DNA of 57,000 nt from JAPLST01 sp964397565 (lineage in GTDB: Bacteria; Auribacterota; UBA3054; JAPLST01). Each line of letters starts with the position of its first letter. Position 1 is the stretch's first letter. Below are positions 44,207 through 54,232 of this stretch, one piece after another. The notes below the pieces were generated by a model. It was not told the origin of the DNA and did no database searches. It saw only the letters and a list, made by a program, of their open reading frames with translations. The stretch covers positions 1 through 57,000 of the forward strand of contig CAYNJC010000030.1 in assembly GCA_964397565.1 (NCBI GenBank). Reading direction: 5' to 3'. A program made the position numbers and the translations under genes.

Positions 44207-47200
44207 CTACGCTTGCTCCAGCACCTCGCGCACCTTGCGCGCCAGCTCGTCGCGCGAGAAGGGTTTGGCGAGGAAGTGAAAGCCCTGCTCCAGCACGCCG
44301 TGGTGGGTAATCACGCTGGCCGCGTAGCCGGACATGAACATGCACTTGAGCTGCGGATAGCGTGCCTGCAGCCGTTCGGCCAGCGCGCGGCCGTTCATGC
44401 CGGGCATGATGACATCGGTCACCAAAAGTTGAAGCTCGCCGGTGTGTTCTTGCGCGATGTGCAGAGCCGCCTCCGGCGCGCCGGCCGCCAGCACGGTATA
44501 GCCCAATTCCCGCAGCATGCGGCTGCTCATGTTCAGAATGGCGGCATCGTCTTCCACCAGCAAGACCGTCTCGCAGCCGCGCGCGGCCGGTGGCGCCGAA
44601 CGCTGCTCGAGATGCGTCGCGTCGGCGTCCATATCCCGGGGCAGGTGGATGCGAAACGTCGTGCCGTGGCCCGGCTCGCTATAGACGCCGATATGGCCAT
44701 GGTTTTGCCGCACGATGCCGTACACGGTGGCCAGCCCCAGGCCGGTGCCCTTGCCGGTCGCCTTGGTCGTGTAGAACGGCTCGAAAATCTTGTTGAGGGT
44801 CTCCTTGTCCATGCCGCAGCCGGTGTCGCTGACCGTCAACATGACGTAGTCGCCGGGCAGCAACCCGTCATGCTGCGCCGCCTGGAGTTCGTCCATGCGG
44901 GTGTTCTCCGTCGCGATGTGCACGGCGCCGATGCCGTCAATGGCGTCGCGTGCGTTGACGGACAGATTGGCCAGAATCTGGTCAATCTGGCTGGGGTCCA
45001 TGCGGATCGGCCACAGGCCCACGTGCGGCGCCCAGACCAGCTCGATATTCTCGGCGATGAGGCGGCGCAACATCTTGAGCATGCCTTCCACGGCGTCGTT
45101 CAGGTTAAGCGTCCGGGGCGCGATGGTCTGCTTGCTGGCGAAGGCCAGCAATTGGCGGGTAAGGTCGGCGGCGCGCCGGCTCGCGCCTTGAATTTCCTCC
45201 AAGTCGGCGCGGATCGGATCGGCCGGGTCGGTCCGCGCGGCGGCCAACTCTGCGTTGCCCAGAATGGTCTGCAGGATGTTGTTGAAATCGTGCGCGACGC
45301 CGCCCGCCAGCCGCCCGGCGGATTCCATTTTCTGGGCTTGGGTCAACTGCGCCTGAAGGCTCAAATCCTCGGTGATGTCGCGCTTGACGGCGACATAGTT
45401 GGCAATCCGACCGGTCGCGTCGCGCACGGGCGAGATAGTGGCCTCTTCGGTATAGAACGCGCCGTTCTTCCTGCGATTGACGAAGCGGCCCTGCCAGGTC
45501 TTCCCACTGCTGATGGTCTCCCACAGCGTGCGAAAGAAGGCCTCGTCCTGCTGGCCGCTCTCGAGCAGCATGCGCGGGTCTTGGCCAATGCTCTCCGCGC
45601 GGGTGTAGCCCGTCACCGCTTCGAAGGCCGGATTGACGTACTGAATCAGCCCGCGCACATCCATCACCACAACGACCTCGGCGGCCTGCTCGATCGCCGT
45701 CGCCAAGCGTTTGAGATCGGCCTCGGTCCGGGTCTGATCCTCGAGGATGCCCAACAAGGTCAGCCGGGCTTGGGTGCTTTCCTCCAACAGCACACGGACC
45801 TGCTCTTCCGCCTGTTTGCGCATGAGCATCTCGCCGATATGCGCCGCGATGCCTTCCAACTGTTCAATCGCCACCAGAGAAAAACACCCTTCCCGGTGGT
45901 CGCTGAGCTGGAGCAGGCCGACGATCTGATCCTTCGTGCGGATGGGCACGAGCGCAAAGGAGGTGTAGCCCTGATGCATGCATTGGTTGCGTGGGTGCAG
46001 CCGGGGATCCTGATCGGCCGGAAAGTCGTGCGATGAGAAGGGGTCGTTGGTCCAGAAGCTGCCCCCCTGCGTGAAAAGCGGATTGGCCGGATCGGTCTGG
46101 CCCATGATTACCAGGCCGCAGGTACATGCCAGGCGCACGTTGCCGTCTTTGTCCCGGCACACCACGCCCTTCGCGTCGCGCGCGACCAGCGTGTTTTCCG
46201 TCAGCAGAAAATCCTCCGGAAAACCGGTCTGGGCGAAATACGGAAAGTCATCCCCATCTTGCAGGCGAATGCCCACGGCCGCGAACCCGGTGTGCGTCTG
46301 CATGGCGACGAGGACGCGCTGCATCAGATCCTTCAGCGGCCCCAGCTCGTTGAGGATCTGCAGGACTTCCCGGCCCATTTCTTGATATGCCTCCGCCTGC
46401 TTGCGCTGGCTGATGTCATGGAAGTACCAGCCTCTGCCATAGTGCGTTCCATCCGTTCCCAAGAGGGGTGCAGAATGCCAGTCAAAGACTCTTCCGTCTT
46501 TGAATGCGACTTCCTCATGGACTTGTTCTTCCTTGTGTTCATACAAATACTTCACCTTGTCTTCAAAGCCTTGGGGCTCGGGGAGTTGGTCCAGTATAAA
46601 TGTCAACAAATGCCGGGTATCCTTGCTCACCAGAATGTCCGGGGGGACATTCAACAGTTGGGCGAAGCGTTTGTTGTATGAAATCGTGCGCCCCTGTGGG
46701 TCAACCAGAAAGGCCCCGTCCAAGGTCGCCTCCGACTGCGCTTCGAGAATGGCCGACTCGAGCGCTATTTCGCGGGTCCGGCTGGCGACCTGGCGCTGCA
46801 GCGAGCGCGACCAGAGGATGACGCCGCCCAACAGCGCCAGCAAAGGCAGCGCCGCCATGAGCACATACGCTGCAATCGTCCGTATGCTGAGAGTGGCTAC
46901 CTCATAGGCGCCCAGCCATTTGGTCTGGATTCTACGGTACTCACCCGAGGCCTTGATGGCGGCCAACCCCTCGCAGAACTGCGCCAACAAGGTGTCCTTG
47001 CCGTGTGGGACCGCCAGGCAGTACTCGGCGGAAAGCACGGGCTGGGCGCCGACGCGTAGATTACGCCAGCCATGCTTGTTGATCCAATACAGCGCCGGTA
47101 CTGTGGCTACCAGCGCGCAGTCATGTTTCCCATCGGCCAGTAAACGCAAGGCTTCCTCTTGGCTGGGGACCGCCACGAGCTGCCTCTGATAGCCCTGTCG

Positions 47201-48385
47201 GATGGCCAAGTCCTCCATGATGTCGCCCGCCATCACCAGAATGGATTTCCCGGCCAGCGCGCGCAGGTCCGGCAATTCCGGGGCGCCCTTGCGGACAACA
47301 ACGGCATGTTGAACCATGCTGTGCGGCGGAGAGAAATCCAATTCTCCATCCCGCTCAACCGAGTAGAACATCCCTTGCACCATATCAATTTCCCCGCTTT
47401 TCAGGCCCTTGCGGGTATTGAGCCAGGTATCCAGCCGGAAGTCAACCGTCAGGCCCAACTGCCGGGCGATGGCCCGCACAAGATCAACATTGAAGCCGGT
47501 GGGTTGACCATTCTGATCCAAAAACTCGTACGGCGGATAGTTGTAGTCGCCCCCGATAATGACGCGACTACTGGTCCGCCCCGCTGCTTCGATAGCGGAG
47601 AACCATTTGGCGTGGAGCTGCCGAAACGTGCCGTCCGCCATCACAATCGCGAGGCCTTCATTCAGTTCGGCCAGCAACGCGCCATCCCCCTTGCGCACGG
47701 CGAAACAGAAGGTTTGGATGAAGTCTTGCAGCGGCGGCCCGGCCACCCGCAGATTTTCAAGGCCGGCCTGTTGCATAAGCTGATAGGCCAACAGCTTTTG
47801 AATGACGACCGCATCATGCTGGCCGGCGGAAAGCTCGCGCAGGGCGGTTTCAAACGAAGGCAAAGGCATGATCACGGCGCCAAGGTCTGCGCGGCGGAGA
47901 TATTCCTCGGCATTGTCGCCTTGCAGGACCGCGACCTGTTTGCCTTTCAAGTCGGCAGGCACACGAATATCCGTGGTTTCGCTGCGGACCACGATGGCGC
48001 CGTGCATGGTGAGATAGGGGAAGGTGAAATCATACAGCGCCTCCCGTTCAGGCGTCCGGCCCACCAACGGCAGCGCTTGGAGGCGCCCGTCCGCCAAGGA
48101 TTGCTTGAGCTCCGCCCACGGCCCGACCTGAAAGACCACCTCACGACCCAGCGCCTTGAGCGCCGCGCGCAGAAGTTCCACGGCAAATCCGTCCGCCTGC
48201 TGATCCTGCGTGACCAGGCAATAGGGCGGGTAATCCGGCTCGCAACCGGAAAGGACGGGCGCGCGTGGCGCCGCCGCGGGCGCGGTTTCGGCGCCGGTGG
48301 TCTGCGCGGCCAGCCGCGGAATGCCGCCGATCAGCGCCAAGAGCAGTACCGCCGGCAACCATTGCGAAAATCGTTGTGTGTGCAT
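44207..48385 (-). CDS. Hybrid histidine kinase with tandem SBP_bac_3 sensors (BvgS/EvgS-like)
   Basis: 1392 residues. A signal peptide (1-28) is followed by two solute-binding family 3 domains (about 47-270 and 275-500; YPPYEFLDQNGQPTGFNVDL marks the second), a membrane helix (about 508-530), PAS, a GAF domain (about 680-850), a second PAS, a kinase core (GGVAHDFNN, TGLGLATVYG) and a receiver (LVTDVIMPGMNG). Tandem Venus-flytrap sensors resemble BvgS and EvgS, but there is no C-terminal Hpt domain. It likely senses amino-acid-like ligands in the periplasm. ATG 48385 has GAGGA 6 bases upstream. Confidence 0.9.
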   Translation of the reverse strand: MHTQRFSQWLPAVLLLALIGGIPRLAAQTTGAETAPAAAPRAPVLSGCEPDYPPYCLVTQDQQADGFAVELLRAALKALGREVVFQVGPWAELKQSLADGRLQALPLVGRTPEREALYDFTFPYLTMHGAIVVRSETTDIRVPADLKGKQVAVLQGDNAEEYLRRADLGAVIMPLPSFETALRELSAGQHDAVVIQKLLAYQLMQQAGLENLRVAGPPLQDFIQTFCFAVRKGDGALLAELNEGLAIVMADGTFRQLHAKWFSAIEAAGRTSSRVIIGGDYNYPPYEFLDQNGQPTGFNVDLVRAIARQLGLTVDFRLDTWLNTRKGLKSGEIDMVQGMFYSVERDGELDFSPPHSMVQHAVVVRKGAPELPDLRALAGKSILVMAGDIMEDLAIRQGYQRQLVAVPSQEEALRLLADGKHDCALVATVPALYWINKHGWRNLRVGAQPVLSAEYCLAVPHGKDTLLAQFCEGLAAIKASGEYRRIQTKWLGAYEVATLSIRTIAAYVLMAALPLLALLGGVILWSRSLQRQVASRTREIALESAILEAQSEATLDGAFLVDPQGRTISYNKRFAQLLNVPPDILVSKDTRHLLTFILDQLPEPQGFEDKVKYLYEHKEEQVHEEVAFKDGRVFDWHSAPLLGTDGTHYGRGWYFHDISQRKQAEAYQEMGREVLQILNELGPLKDLMQRVLVAMQTHTGFAAVGIRLQDGDDFPYFAQTGFPEDFLLTENTLVARDAKGVVCRDKDGNVRLACTCGLVIMGQTDPANPLFTQGGSFWTNDPFSSHDFPADQDPRLHPRNQCMHQGYTSFALVPIRTKDQIVGLLQLSDHREGCFSLVAIEQLEGIAAHIGEMLMRKQAEEQVRVLLEESTQARLTLLGILEDQTRTEADLKRLATAIEQAAEVVVVMDVRGLIQYVNPAFEAVTGYTRAESIGQDPRMLLESGQQDEAFFRTLWETISSGKTWQGRFVNRRKNGAFYTEEATISPVRDATGRIANYVAVKRDITEDLSLQAQLTQAQKMESAGRLAGGVAHDFNNILQTILGNAELAAARTDPADPIRADLEEIQGASRRAADLTRQLLAFASKQTIAPRTLNLNDAVEGMLKMLRRLIAENIELVWAPHVGLWPIRMDPSQIDQILANLSVNARDAIDGIGAVHIATENTRMDELQAAQHDGLLPGDYVMLTVSDTGCGMDKETLNKIFEPFYTTKATGKGTGLGLATVYGIVRQNHGHIGVYSEPGHGTTFRIHLPRDMDADATHLEQRSAPPAARGCETVLLVEDDAAILNMSSRMLRELGYTVLAAGAPEAALHIAQEHTGELQLLVTDVIMPGMNGRALAERLQARYPQLKCMFMSGYAASVITHHGVLEQGFHFLAKPFSRDELARKVREVLEQA

Positions 48386-48416
48386 GTCTATCCTCGTCCC
48401 GTAAAGGGGTCAAGAG

Positions 48417-48540
<124 letters not shown>

Positions 48541-48543
<3 letters not shown>

Positions 48544-49374
48544 TTTAAGATTGAGGTGCGTGCGCTGTTTGGTCGCAATCTTTTTGATGTTTGCTGCCAC
48601 CGGCAATTGTTCGGGCATGGTGCCGCCCAATTCCCTTATGGTTTGGCGCACCTTCGCGCCGACATCATGATGCGTCCGGTTCGCGGCGTCTTTACCTTTT
48701 ACCTCGTCGCGGCGCAGTTTTTCCTCCGCCTGAGTCGCGCGAAACAGGTTCGCCGCCAGTTCCGTGCTGCCCATGTGATCCAGAATCTTCTGGCTCTTTT
48801 TCAAGCCTTTCCGACGGTGAATGTCTTCCTGATGCAACCCGCCATAGAGCCCCCTATAGCCGTGATTCTGAAAGATGGCATAGTCTATGGATTTGATAAC
48901 GCCCGCATCCTTGGCCGCGCCCGCCAGTTGCACGTTGTGGTGGCGCAACTCTTCACGCAACAGAAGGCGCTGCTCGTCCCCGCCGCGCTCGTCGGCCAAT
49001 TCTTGCCGCCGCGTCTGGATCGCAAAGTAGGTTTGCCCCTGCGCTACGATCTCTTTGGTGGGATCGGCGTTCTGAATAGCCAAGTAACAAGCGTAACGCG
49101 ACAGCAGGATGGTTTTAACCGGCCGCTGCCCACCTTTTCCAATCTCGATCATTTCGGTGATGTCAACGAAATGATCCTCGAGGCGGTGTCCACTATTGAA
49201 ACAGGCCATTTTTGCTTTTTCAATTACTCCCTCGAAATTACGGTAATCGCCGTAACCGAGCACCTCGGAAAAGTCGCGGCTTGACCAGAACTCCATCCCG
49301 GCCTCACTCGTGCGCTTGATCCGCTCGAATGGCGAAAGCTGCCCTCCCGCGGCGTTCTCGATTTTCTCGTTCAT
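48541..49374 (-). CDS. dinD: DNA damage-inducible protein D
   Basis: A 277-residue protein very similar to E. coli DinD (274 residues). Shared stretches include FSEVLGYGDYRNF, GQTYFAIQTRRQELAD, AIFQNHGYRGLYGGL and KKSQKILDHMGSTELAANLF. DinD belongs to the SOS regulon in E. coli and binds RecA filaments there; its wider function is unclear. ATG 49374 has a perfect AGGAGG 6 bases upstream. I saw no LexA-type operator: the upstream 230 bases are heptamer repeats. A 9-codon frame (MKERSGGKE) ends on the start codon. The gene's presence among sensor kinases is unusual. Confidence 0.93.
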
Positions 49375-49400
49375 TCTTTGCCTCCTGATCTTTCCTTCAT
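49371..49400 (-). promoter_or_regulatory. Leader ORF overlapping the dinD start
   Basis: A 9-codon frame (MKERSGGKE) whose TGA overlaps the dinD ATG as ATGA, with the dinD Shine-Dalgarno AGGAGG (49381-49386) inside it. Its first five codons (49386-49400) are the same 15 bases found before the NMT1 kinase. Translational coupling is possible. Confidence 0.4.
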
Positions 49401-49634
<234 letters not shown>

Positions 49635-49637
<3 letters not shown>

Positions 49638-52600
49638 TTCGGATTGCGTCGCGTACGGCGGCGGCTGGCCCAAGCGCGCGGCCAGCGCATTAACCTCGCG
49701 CTTCAATTCGCCGATGCGGCCCTCGCGCCCGAGCGTCACCGCCTGCCAGCGCCGCAGCTCGTCCAACTGCTGTTGCATCTGCTGCTCGGCTTTCCGGCGC
49801 GCGGTGATATCGGTGCAGACACCCACGACCAGCCAACGGTCGGGCCCGAGCGCTTGAATCCACGCATCCTCAGCGAACCAGCGGATTTCCCCCTGCGGCG
49901 TCCGGCAGCGGAACTCCTGGGTATAGCCCGGTTTACCCGCCCGCAGTGCCTGCGTGCTGATGCGATTCATTCGTTCAATGTCTTCCCGCGGCTTATTGCT
50001 GTGCCACGCGTCGGAATACGCCTGCCCGGGCTTGCGCGGCAGCGGCAACAGGGCCTCGGCCGCGACTTCATTCGTGACGCGCAGTTGCCAGTCAAACCCG
50101 CCTCCAGCCATCGCGGTGACCAGCGCATGCCAGAGGATGCAGTTGGCGCTCGACAGGACATGGTGCAGTTCCTGCTCCTCCCGCTTGTGGTCGGTAATGT
50201 CGCGCACGACGGACACGGAGCCGATGACATGCCCCTCGGGATCTTTGACCGGCGTGCTGCTGACTTGGCGATAGCGCAACTCTCCGGTTGCGGGCGTGCG
50301 GACGATCTCCTCCTCATTCCGGATCACTTCTCCCGCCAGGGCGCGCAGGGGCGGGGCCTCCTCCACCGGTCGGGGACTGCCATCAGGACGGAGCACTTCC
50401 AGGCTCTGCGCCAACTTCTCCACTTCCACTGCGATCGCCGCATCCCGGTCAAGACCAAACTCCCGCAGTGCAGATGGATTTGCCAGCGTGAATATTTTGT
50501 GTGTATCCGCAAACCAGACCTCGTCGGTAATCCCGTCGATCAGGGCGGCCAGCCGCATTTTCTCTTGTTCAACCGTGGTCAGCAGCGCCTGCCGCTCCTG
50601 CTCCACGCGTTTGCGCGTGGTGATATCCTGCATCGTGCCGATCATGCGCACGGCACTGCCGCCCGCGTCCCGCAGGATGTAGCCGCGATCATGGACCTCG
50701 ACATAGGAACCATCCTTGTGGCGAAACCGGTATTCGCTGGACCAGAAGTGCGTCCCGCCGTCGATGGCCGCGTGAATGCCCGTCACGACGCGCTGCCGGT
50801 CTTCGGCATGGATCCGGTTGGTCCACGACTCAATCCCCGGCTCGATCTCCTCGGCCGGGTAGCCGAAGAGGGTCTGAAAGTTTTCGTTCCACCACAGGGC
50901 ATCGCTCGTCAGGTCCCAATCCCATACGGTGTCATGCGTGCCCCGGCTCAACAGGTGGAAACGCTCGTGACTCAAGCGCAGTTCCTCCTCCGCCTGCCTC
51001 CGCGCGGTGACATCTCGGCCCACAGATAGGATCAGAGTTCTTCCATCCATGGTCTTGACGACGGTTGCGGCATACTCGAACGGAATATGCCGCCCTTGCT
51101 TTGTGACCAGAGAAATCTCCACCCGGCCTTGCCCTTCAGCAGATATTTTGGCGGTGGTTTCCATGGCTTTTCTCAGGTCATCTGCGTCATAAAAATCGTC
51201 CGGCGCCTTCATGCCGGCGATCTCTTCATGGGAGTAGCCGCTCACCTCGGCAAAGCGTTCGTTCCATCTAATGGGCTTGCCGGTGGCTGGTTCAAACAAA
51301 AAAATCGTGTCGCTTTGCGCGTTGAGCAACTTGTCAGTAAAGATCTTTTCCTGGCGCAACGCCTCTTCCGCCTGCCTGCGCTCGGTGATGTCGGCGATGA
51401 ATCCTTCGAGGAACAGCAACTGTCCGTCGGCGGCGAAAACACCGCGGCCGCGTTCCCAGACCCAGCGGATTTCCCCCCGCGCCGTGGTGATGGGGTATTC
51501 CTCCTCGAAAGGCTGCTGCGCACGCAACTGTTTTTGCCACTGCTGCCACAGGGGCTCGCGGTAGTTGGTATGCACGATATCGTTGAAGCAGAGTTTGCGG
51601 TTGCCGATGAGATCAGCGGGGGCATAGCCGGTGATGCTCCGGCATCCGTCGCTGATGTACTCCATGGTCCAGTCCCGGTCGTTGGCGCAGCGATAGACAA
51701 AGCCGGGCAGGTTGCTGATCAGTGAAGCCTGCCGCCGCTCGCTCTCCTGCAGGATCACCTCTGCCTGCTTGCGCGCGGTGATGTCTTCAACCATGGCGAT
51801 GAAATGTGCCGGTTGATCTTGTTTTCTCTCGGTGACGCCGCACGTCAGCCTAACCCAGATCGCATTTCCGTTGCGGTGGATGTAGCGTTTTTCCAATTGG
51901 TACTGGTCAATGTTCCCGGCGACCATATCCCGATAGAAGCGCAGATCTTCTGCAAGGTCATCCGGATGGGTAATATCCGCAAAGACCATCCCCTTCAATT
52001 GCTCGGCGCTATACCCCACCAAGGACTCATATTTGGCGTTCGCGATCAACAGGTGGCCCTCCGCATCCAAGAACACAATGCCGATGGGGGCGTTCGCAAT
52101 CATCGTGCGCAGTTTTGCTTCGCTGGCCTGCAAGGCGGTCACGGTCTGCTTCTGGTCCTCCAAGGCGCCGAGCATCGCCTGGCGCGAATGATCGGTCCGC
52201 TCGAGGCTCTGGTGCAGTTCAGCCGCGACATGCTGGCGCTCGGCGATCTCGGCTTGCAGTTGCTCATTGGTGCGGCGGAGGGTGGCCGCCTGCTGCTCAA
52301 GGGAGACCGTTGCCCGACTGAGGGTCAGGTGCGTCATGACGCGGGTCAGGAGTTCTTCAGCTTGGAACGGCTTGTTGATGTAGTCCGCCGCGCCCAGTTG
52401 CAGGCCTGCCACCCATTCCTGCACGTCGGCAAAGGCACTCATCAAGATGACGGGAATGCGTTGTGTCTCTGCGCGCGCTTTGAGCTGCCGGCACACGTCC
52501 AGCCCGTCCATGCCTTGCATGCGGACGTCCAGCAGGATCAAGTCCGGCGGGTTGGCGGCCACGGCGGCCAGCGCCAGCTCGCCGCTGTCGGCCGGCCGCA

Positions 52601-52691
52601 CGTGGTAGCCTGCGTTGGTCAAGACCTTGACCAGCAACGCCAGTGACGCGGGCGTGTCGTCAACCGCCAGAATAGTGGCTTGGTCGTTCAT
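49635..52691 (-). CDS. Receiver plus multi-PAS protein without kinase domain
   Basis: 1018 residues with no signal peptide or membrane helix. An N-terminal receiver (D55 in LILLDVRMQGMDG) is followed by a coiled linker (about 125-190) and about six PAS/PAC units ending in ITARKQAE-like signatures. There is no phospho-histidine box and no ATPase. The C-terminus WQAVTLGREGRIGELKREVN resembles the end of the next gene's product. It probably acts as a cytoplasmic sensory adaptor that receives phosphate from, and docks to, a separate kinase. It starts in an ATGA overlap with the REC-PAS gene. Confidence 0.82.
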
Positions 52692-53638
52692 GTCGTTGGC
52701 TCCGCCGCCGCGCCGGCTGCCTGGCTGGGATAGCGCGCGGTTTCGCCGATGCGCCGGCAGAGTTCATTGACTTCGCGCTTGAGCTCCTGCACCCGGCCCT
52801 CGCGGCCCAGCATGACATCGTGCCAGCGTTGCAGTTCCTCCAGCTGGTTCCTAATCTTGTCCTCCGCCTGCTTGCGCGCGGTGATCTCGGTGGCTATCCC
52901 GCACAGACCGCTGACCGCCCCGGCGTCGTCCCGCACCGGGAACTTGATCGAGATGAAGTGGCGCGTGCCGTCGGCGCTCTCCAACACTTCCTCCTCTTCG
53001 CGCGGGGTGCCCGACTCCAGCACAGCGAGATCACTCAGGCGGTACTGCCGGGCAGTCGCCGCGGGAAACAGCTCTTCGGCGGTACGGCCCAAGGCTTTCT
53101 GACGGCTCAAACCGGTGACTTCCTCCCACTTGCGGTTGGCTAACAGATAACGCCCCGCGCAATCCTTGACAAAGATCAGCGCGCCGCTGTGCTCGATCAG
53201 ATCGGCCAGAAAGCGGCGGTTCTCGCGCAACGCGTCCGCGGCGCGCGTGCGCTCCAGCCGCAGGCGCTTCTGCTCCAAGCAACTCATGACCGCCGGGCCC
53301 AGCCGCTTAATGTGTTCCTTGATGACATAGTCCCACGCGCCGGCCTTCATGCACGCCACGGCCGTGGCCTCGTTCATCGAGCCGGTGATGATCAGAAAAG
53401 GAATGTCCGGCGCGTGCTCCAGCGCCAGCGTCAAGGCGGCCATGCCGTCGAAGCACGGGAGCTTATAGTCCGACAGGATGATATCCGGGCGGAAGGCTGC
53501 CAAAGCCGCCAGAAAATCCTCGCGCGATTCGACCCGCTGAAACTCGCTCCCAGGCAGCACATGACGGACCTCACGCGCGCTGAGTTCCGCGTCGGCGGGC
53601 ACGTCTTCCACCAGCAATACTCGCAGCACGTCATGCAT
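52688..53638 (-). CDS. REC-PAS signalling protein
   Basis: 316 residues: receiver (1-125, D57 in IILSDYKLPCFDG), a short coiled linker, one PAS/PAC domain (about 150-265) and a tail RWHDVMLGREGRVQELKREVN shared with the downstream protein. There is no DNA-binding or enzymatic output. It is the first gene of a two-gene unit. The real ATG (53638) overlaps the stop of a one-codon AUG-UAA frame that has the only good Shine-Dalgarno (GGAGAAGC). Confidence 0.82.
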   Translation of the reverse strand: MHDVLRVLLVEDVPADAELSAREVRHVLPGSEFQRVESREDFLAALAAFRPDIILSDYKLPCFDGMAALTLALEHAPDIPFLIITGSMNEATAVACMKAGAWDYVIKEHIKRLGPAVMSCLEQKRLRLERTRAADALRENRRFLADLIEHSGALIFVKDCAGRYLLANRKWEEVTGLSRQKALGRTAEELFPAATARQYRLSDLAVLESGTPREEEEVLESADGTRHFISIKFPVRDDAGAVSGLCGIATEITARKQAEDKIRNQLEELQRWHDVMLGREGRVQELKREVNELCRRIGETARYPSQAAGAAAEPTT

Positions 53639-53640
53639 TA

Positions 53641-53686
53641 CATGCTTCTCCGTGTCGAGGGTTGATACTCATTGTAGTACATTATA
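53641..53686 (-). promoter_or_regulatory. -10 box and start-stop element before the REC-PAS unit
   Basis: A perfect TATAAT (53681-53686, minus strand) without a clear -35 box predicts a leader of about 35 bases. The leader ends GGAGAAGC-ATG-TAA, where the TAA (53638-53640) overlaps the REC-PAS start codon as TAATG. Confidence 0.45.
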
Positions 53687-53695
53687 GTACTTTCC

Positions 53696-54139
53696 CTATT
53701 TGGGCGGGTGATTGACCAAGAGCCAGTACAGGCCCAATTTGCTCATGGCGTCGATGAAAGCGTCGGAACTGACGGGCTTCACCACATAGCTGTTTGCCCC
53801 CAGCGCATAGGCGGCCTCAATGTCCGGATCCTCCTGCGAGGAAGTGACGATCACCACCGGGATGGTGCACGTCCGCTCGTTCGCCTTGATCGCCTTCAGC
53901 ACCTCCAAGCCGTTCATCTTCGGCAGTTTGAGGTCGAGCAGAATCAGTTTCGGCGGACACGCAATGTCCCGCGTGGCATAGGCGCCCCGGTAGAAAATGA
54001 AGTCCAGGGCGCTGGCGCCGTCTTCCACCACCGAGAGCGGATTGGCGATGTTTTGCTTTTTGAACGCCCGGATGATCAATTCCGCATCGCGCGGGTTGTC
54101 CTCCACCAGCAGAATGTCAACGACGATGTCCGTGTCCAT
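53696..54139 (-). CDS. Single-domain response regulator (Rcp1/CheY-like)
   Basis: 147 residues, a stand-alone receiver of the Rcp1 type that commonly partners phytochrome-like kinases. Acidic pocket VEDN, phospho-acceptor D69 in LILLDLKLPKMNG, and the switch residues VIVTSSQ and Lys in YVVKPV are present. The insertion FIFYRGAYATRD is typical of this subgroup. GGAG precedes the ATG. It lies downstream of a kinase with no receiver of its own, so it is the probable phosphate acceptor. Confidence 0.9.
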   Translation of the reverse strand: MDTDIVVDILLVEDNPRDAELIIRAFKKQNIANPLSVVEDGASALDFIFYRGAYATRDIACPPKLILLDLKLPKMNGLEVLKAIKANERTCTIPVVIVTSSQEDPDIEAAYALGANSYVVKPVSSDAFIDAMSKLGLYWLLVNHPPK

Positions 54140-54167
54140 GGGTGCTCTCCTTTGGTGAAGTGTCCTG

Positions 54168-54232
54168 CATCACTCATCACTCATCATTCATCACTCATCA
54201 CTCATCACTCATCATTCATCATTCATCATTCA
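54168..54232. repeat. Heptamer array between the Rcp1-like gene and the last kinase
   Basis: Nine ACTCATC/ATTCATC-type 7-base units. They contain the last codons and the TGA (54226-54228) of the kinase gene. Confidence 0.88.

Noticed and set aside
44118..44345. N-terminal extension of the four-helix-bundle protein
   Set aside because: It runs through CCTGAAA repeats into the neighbouring kinase; the family start and a ribosome-binding site fit 44117.
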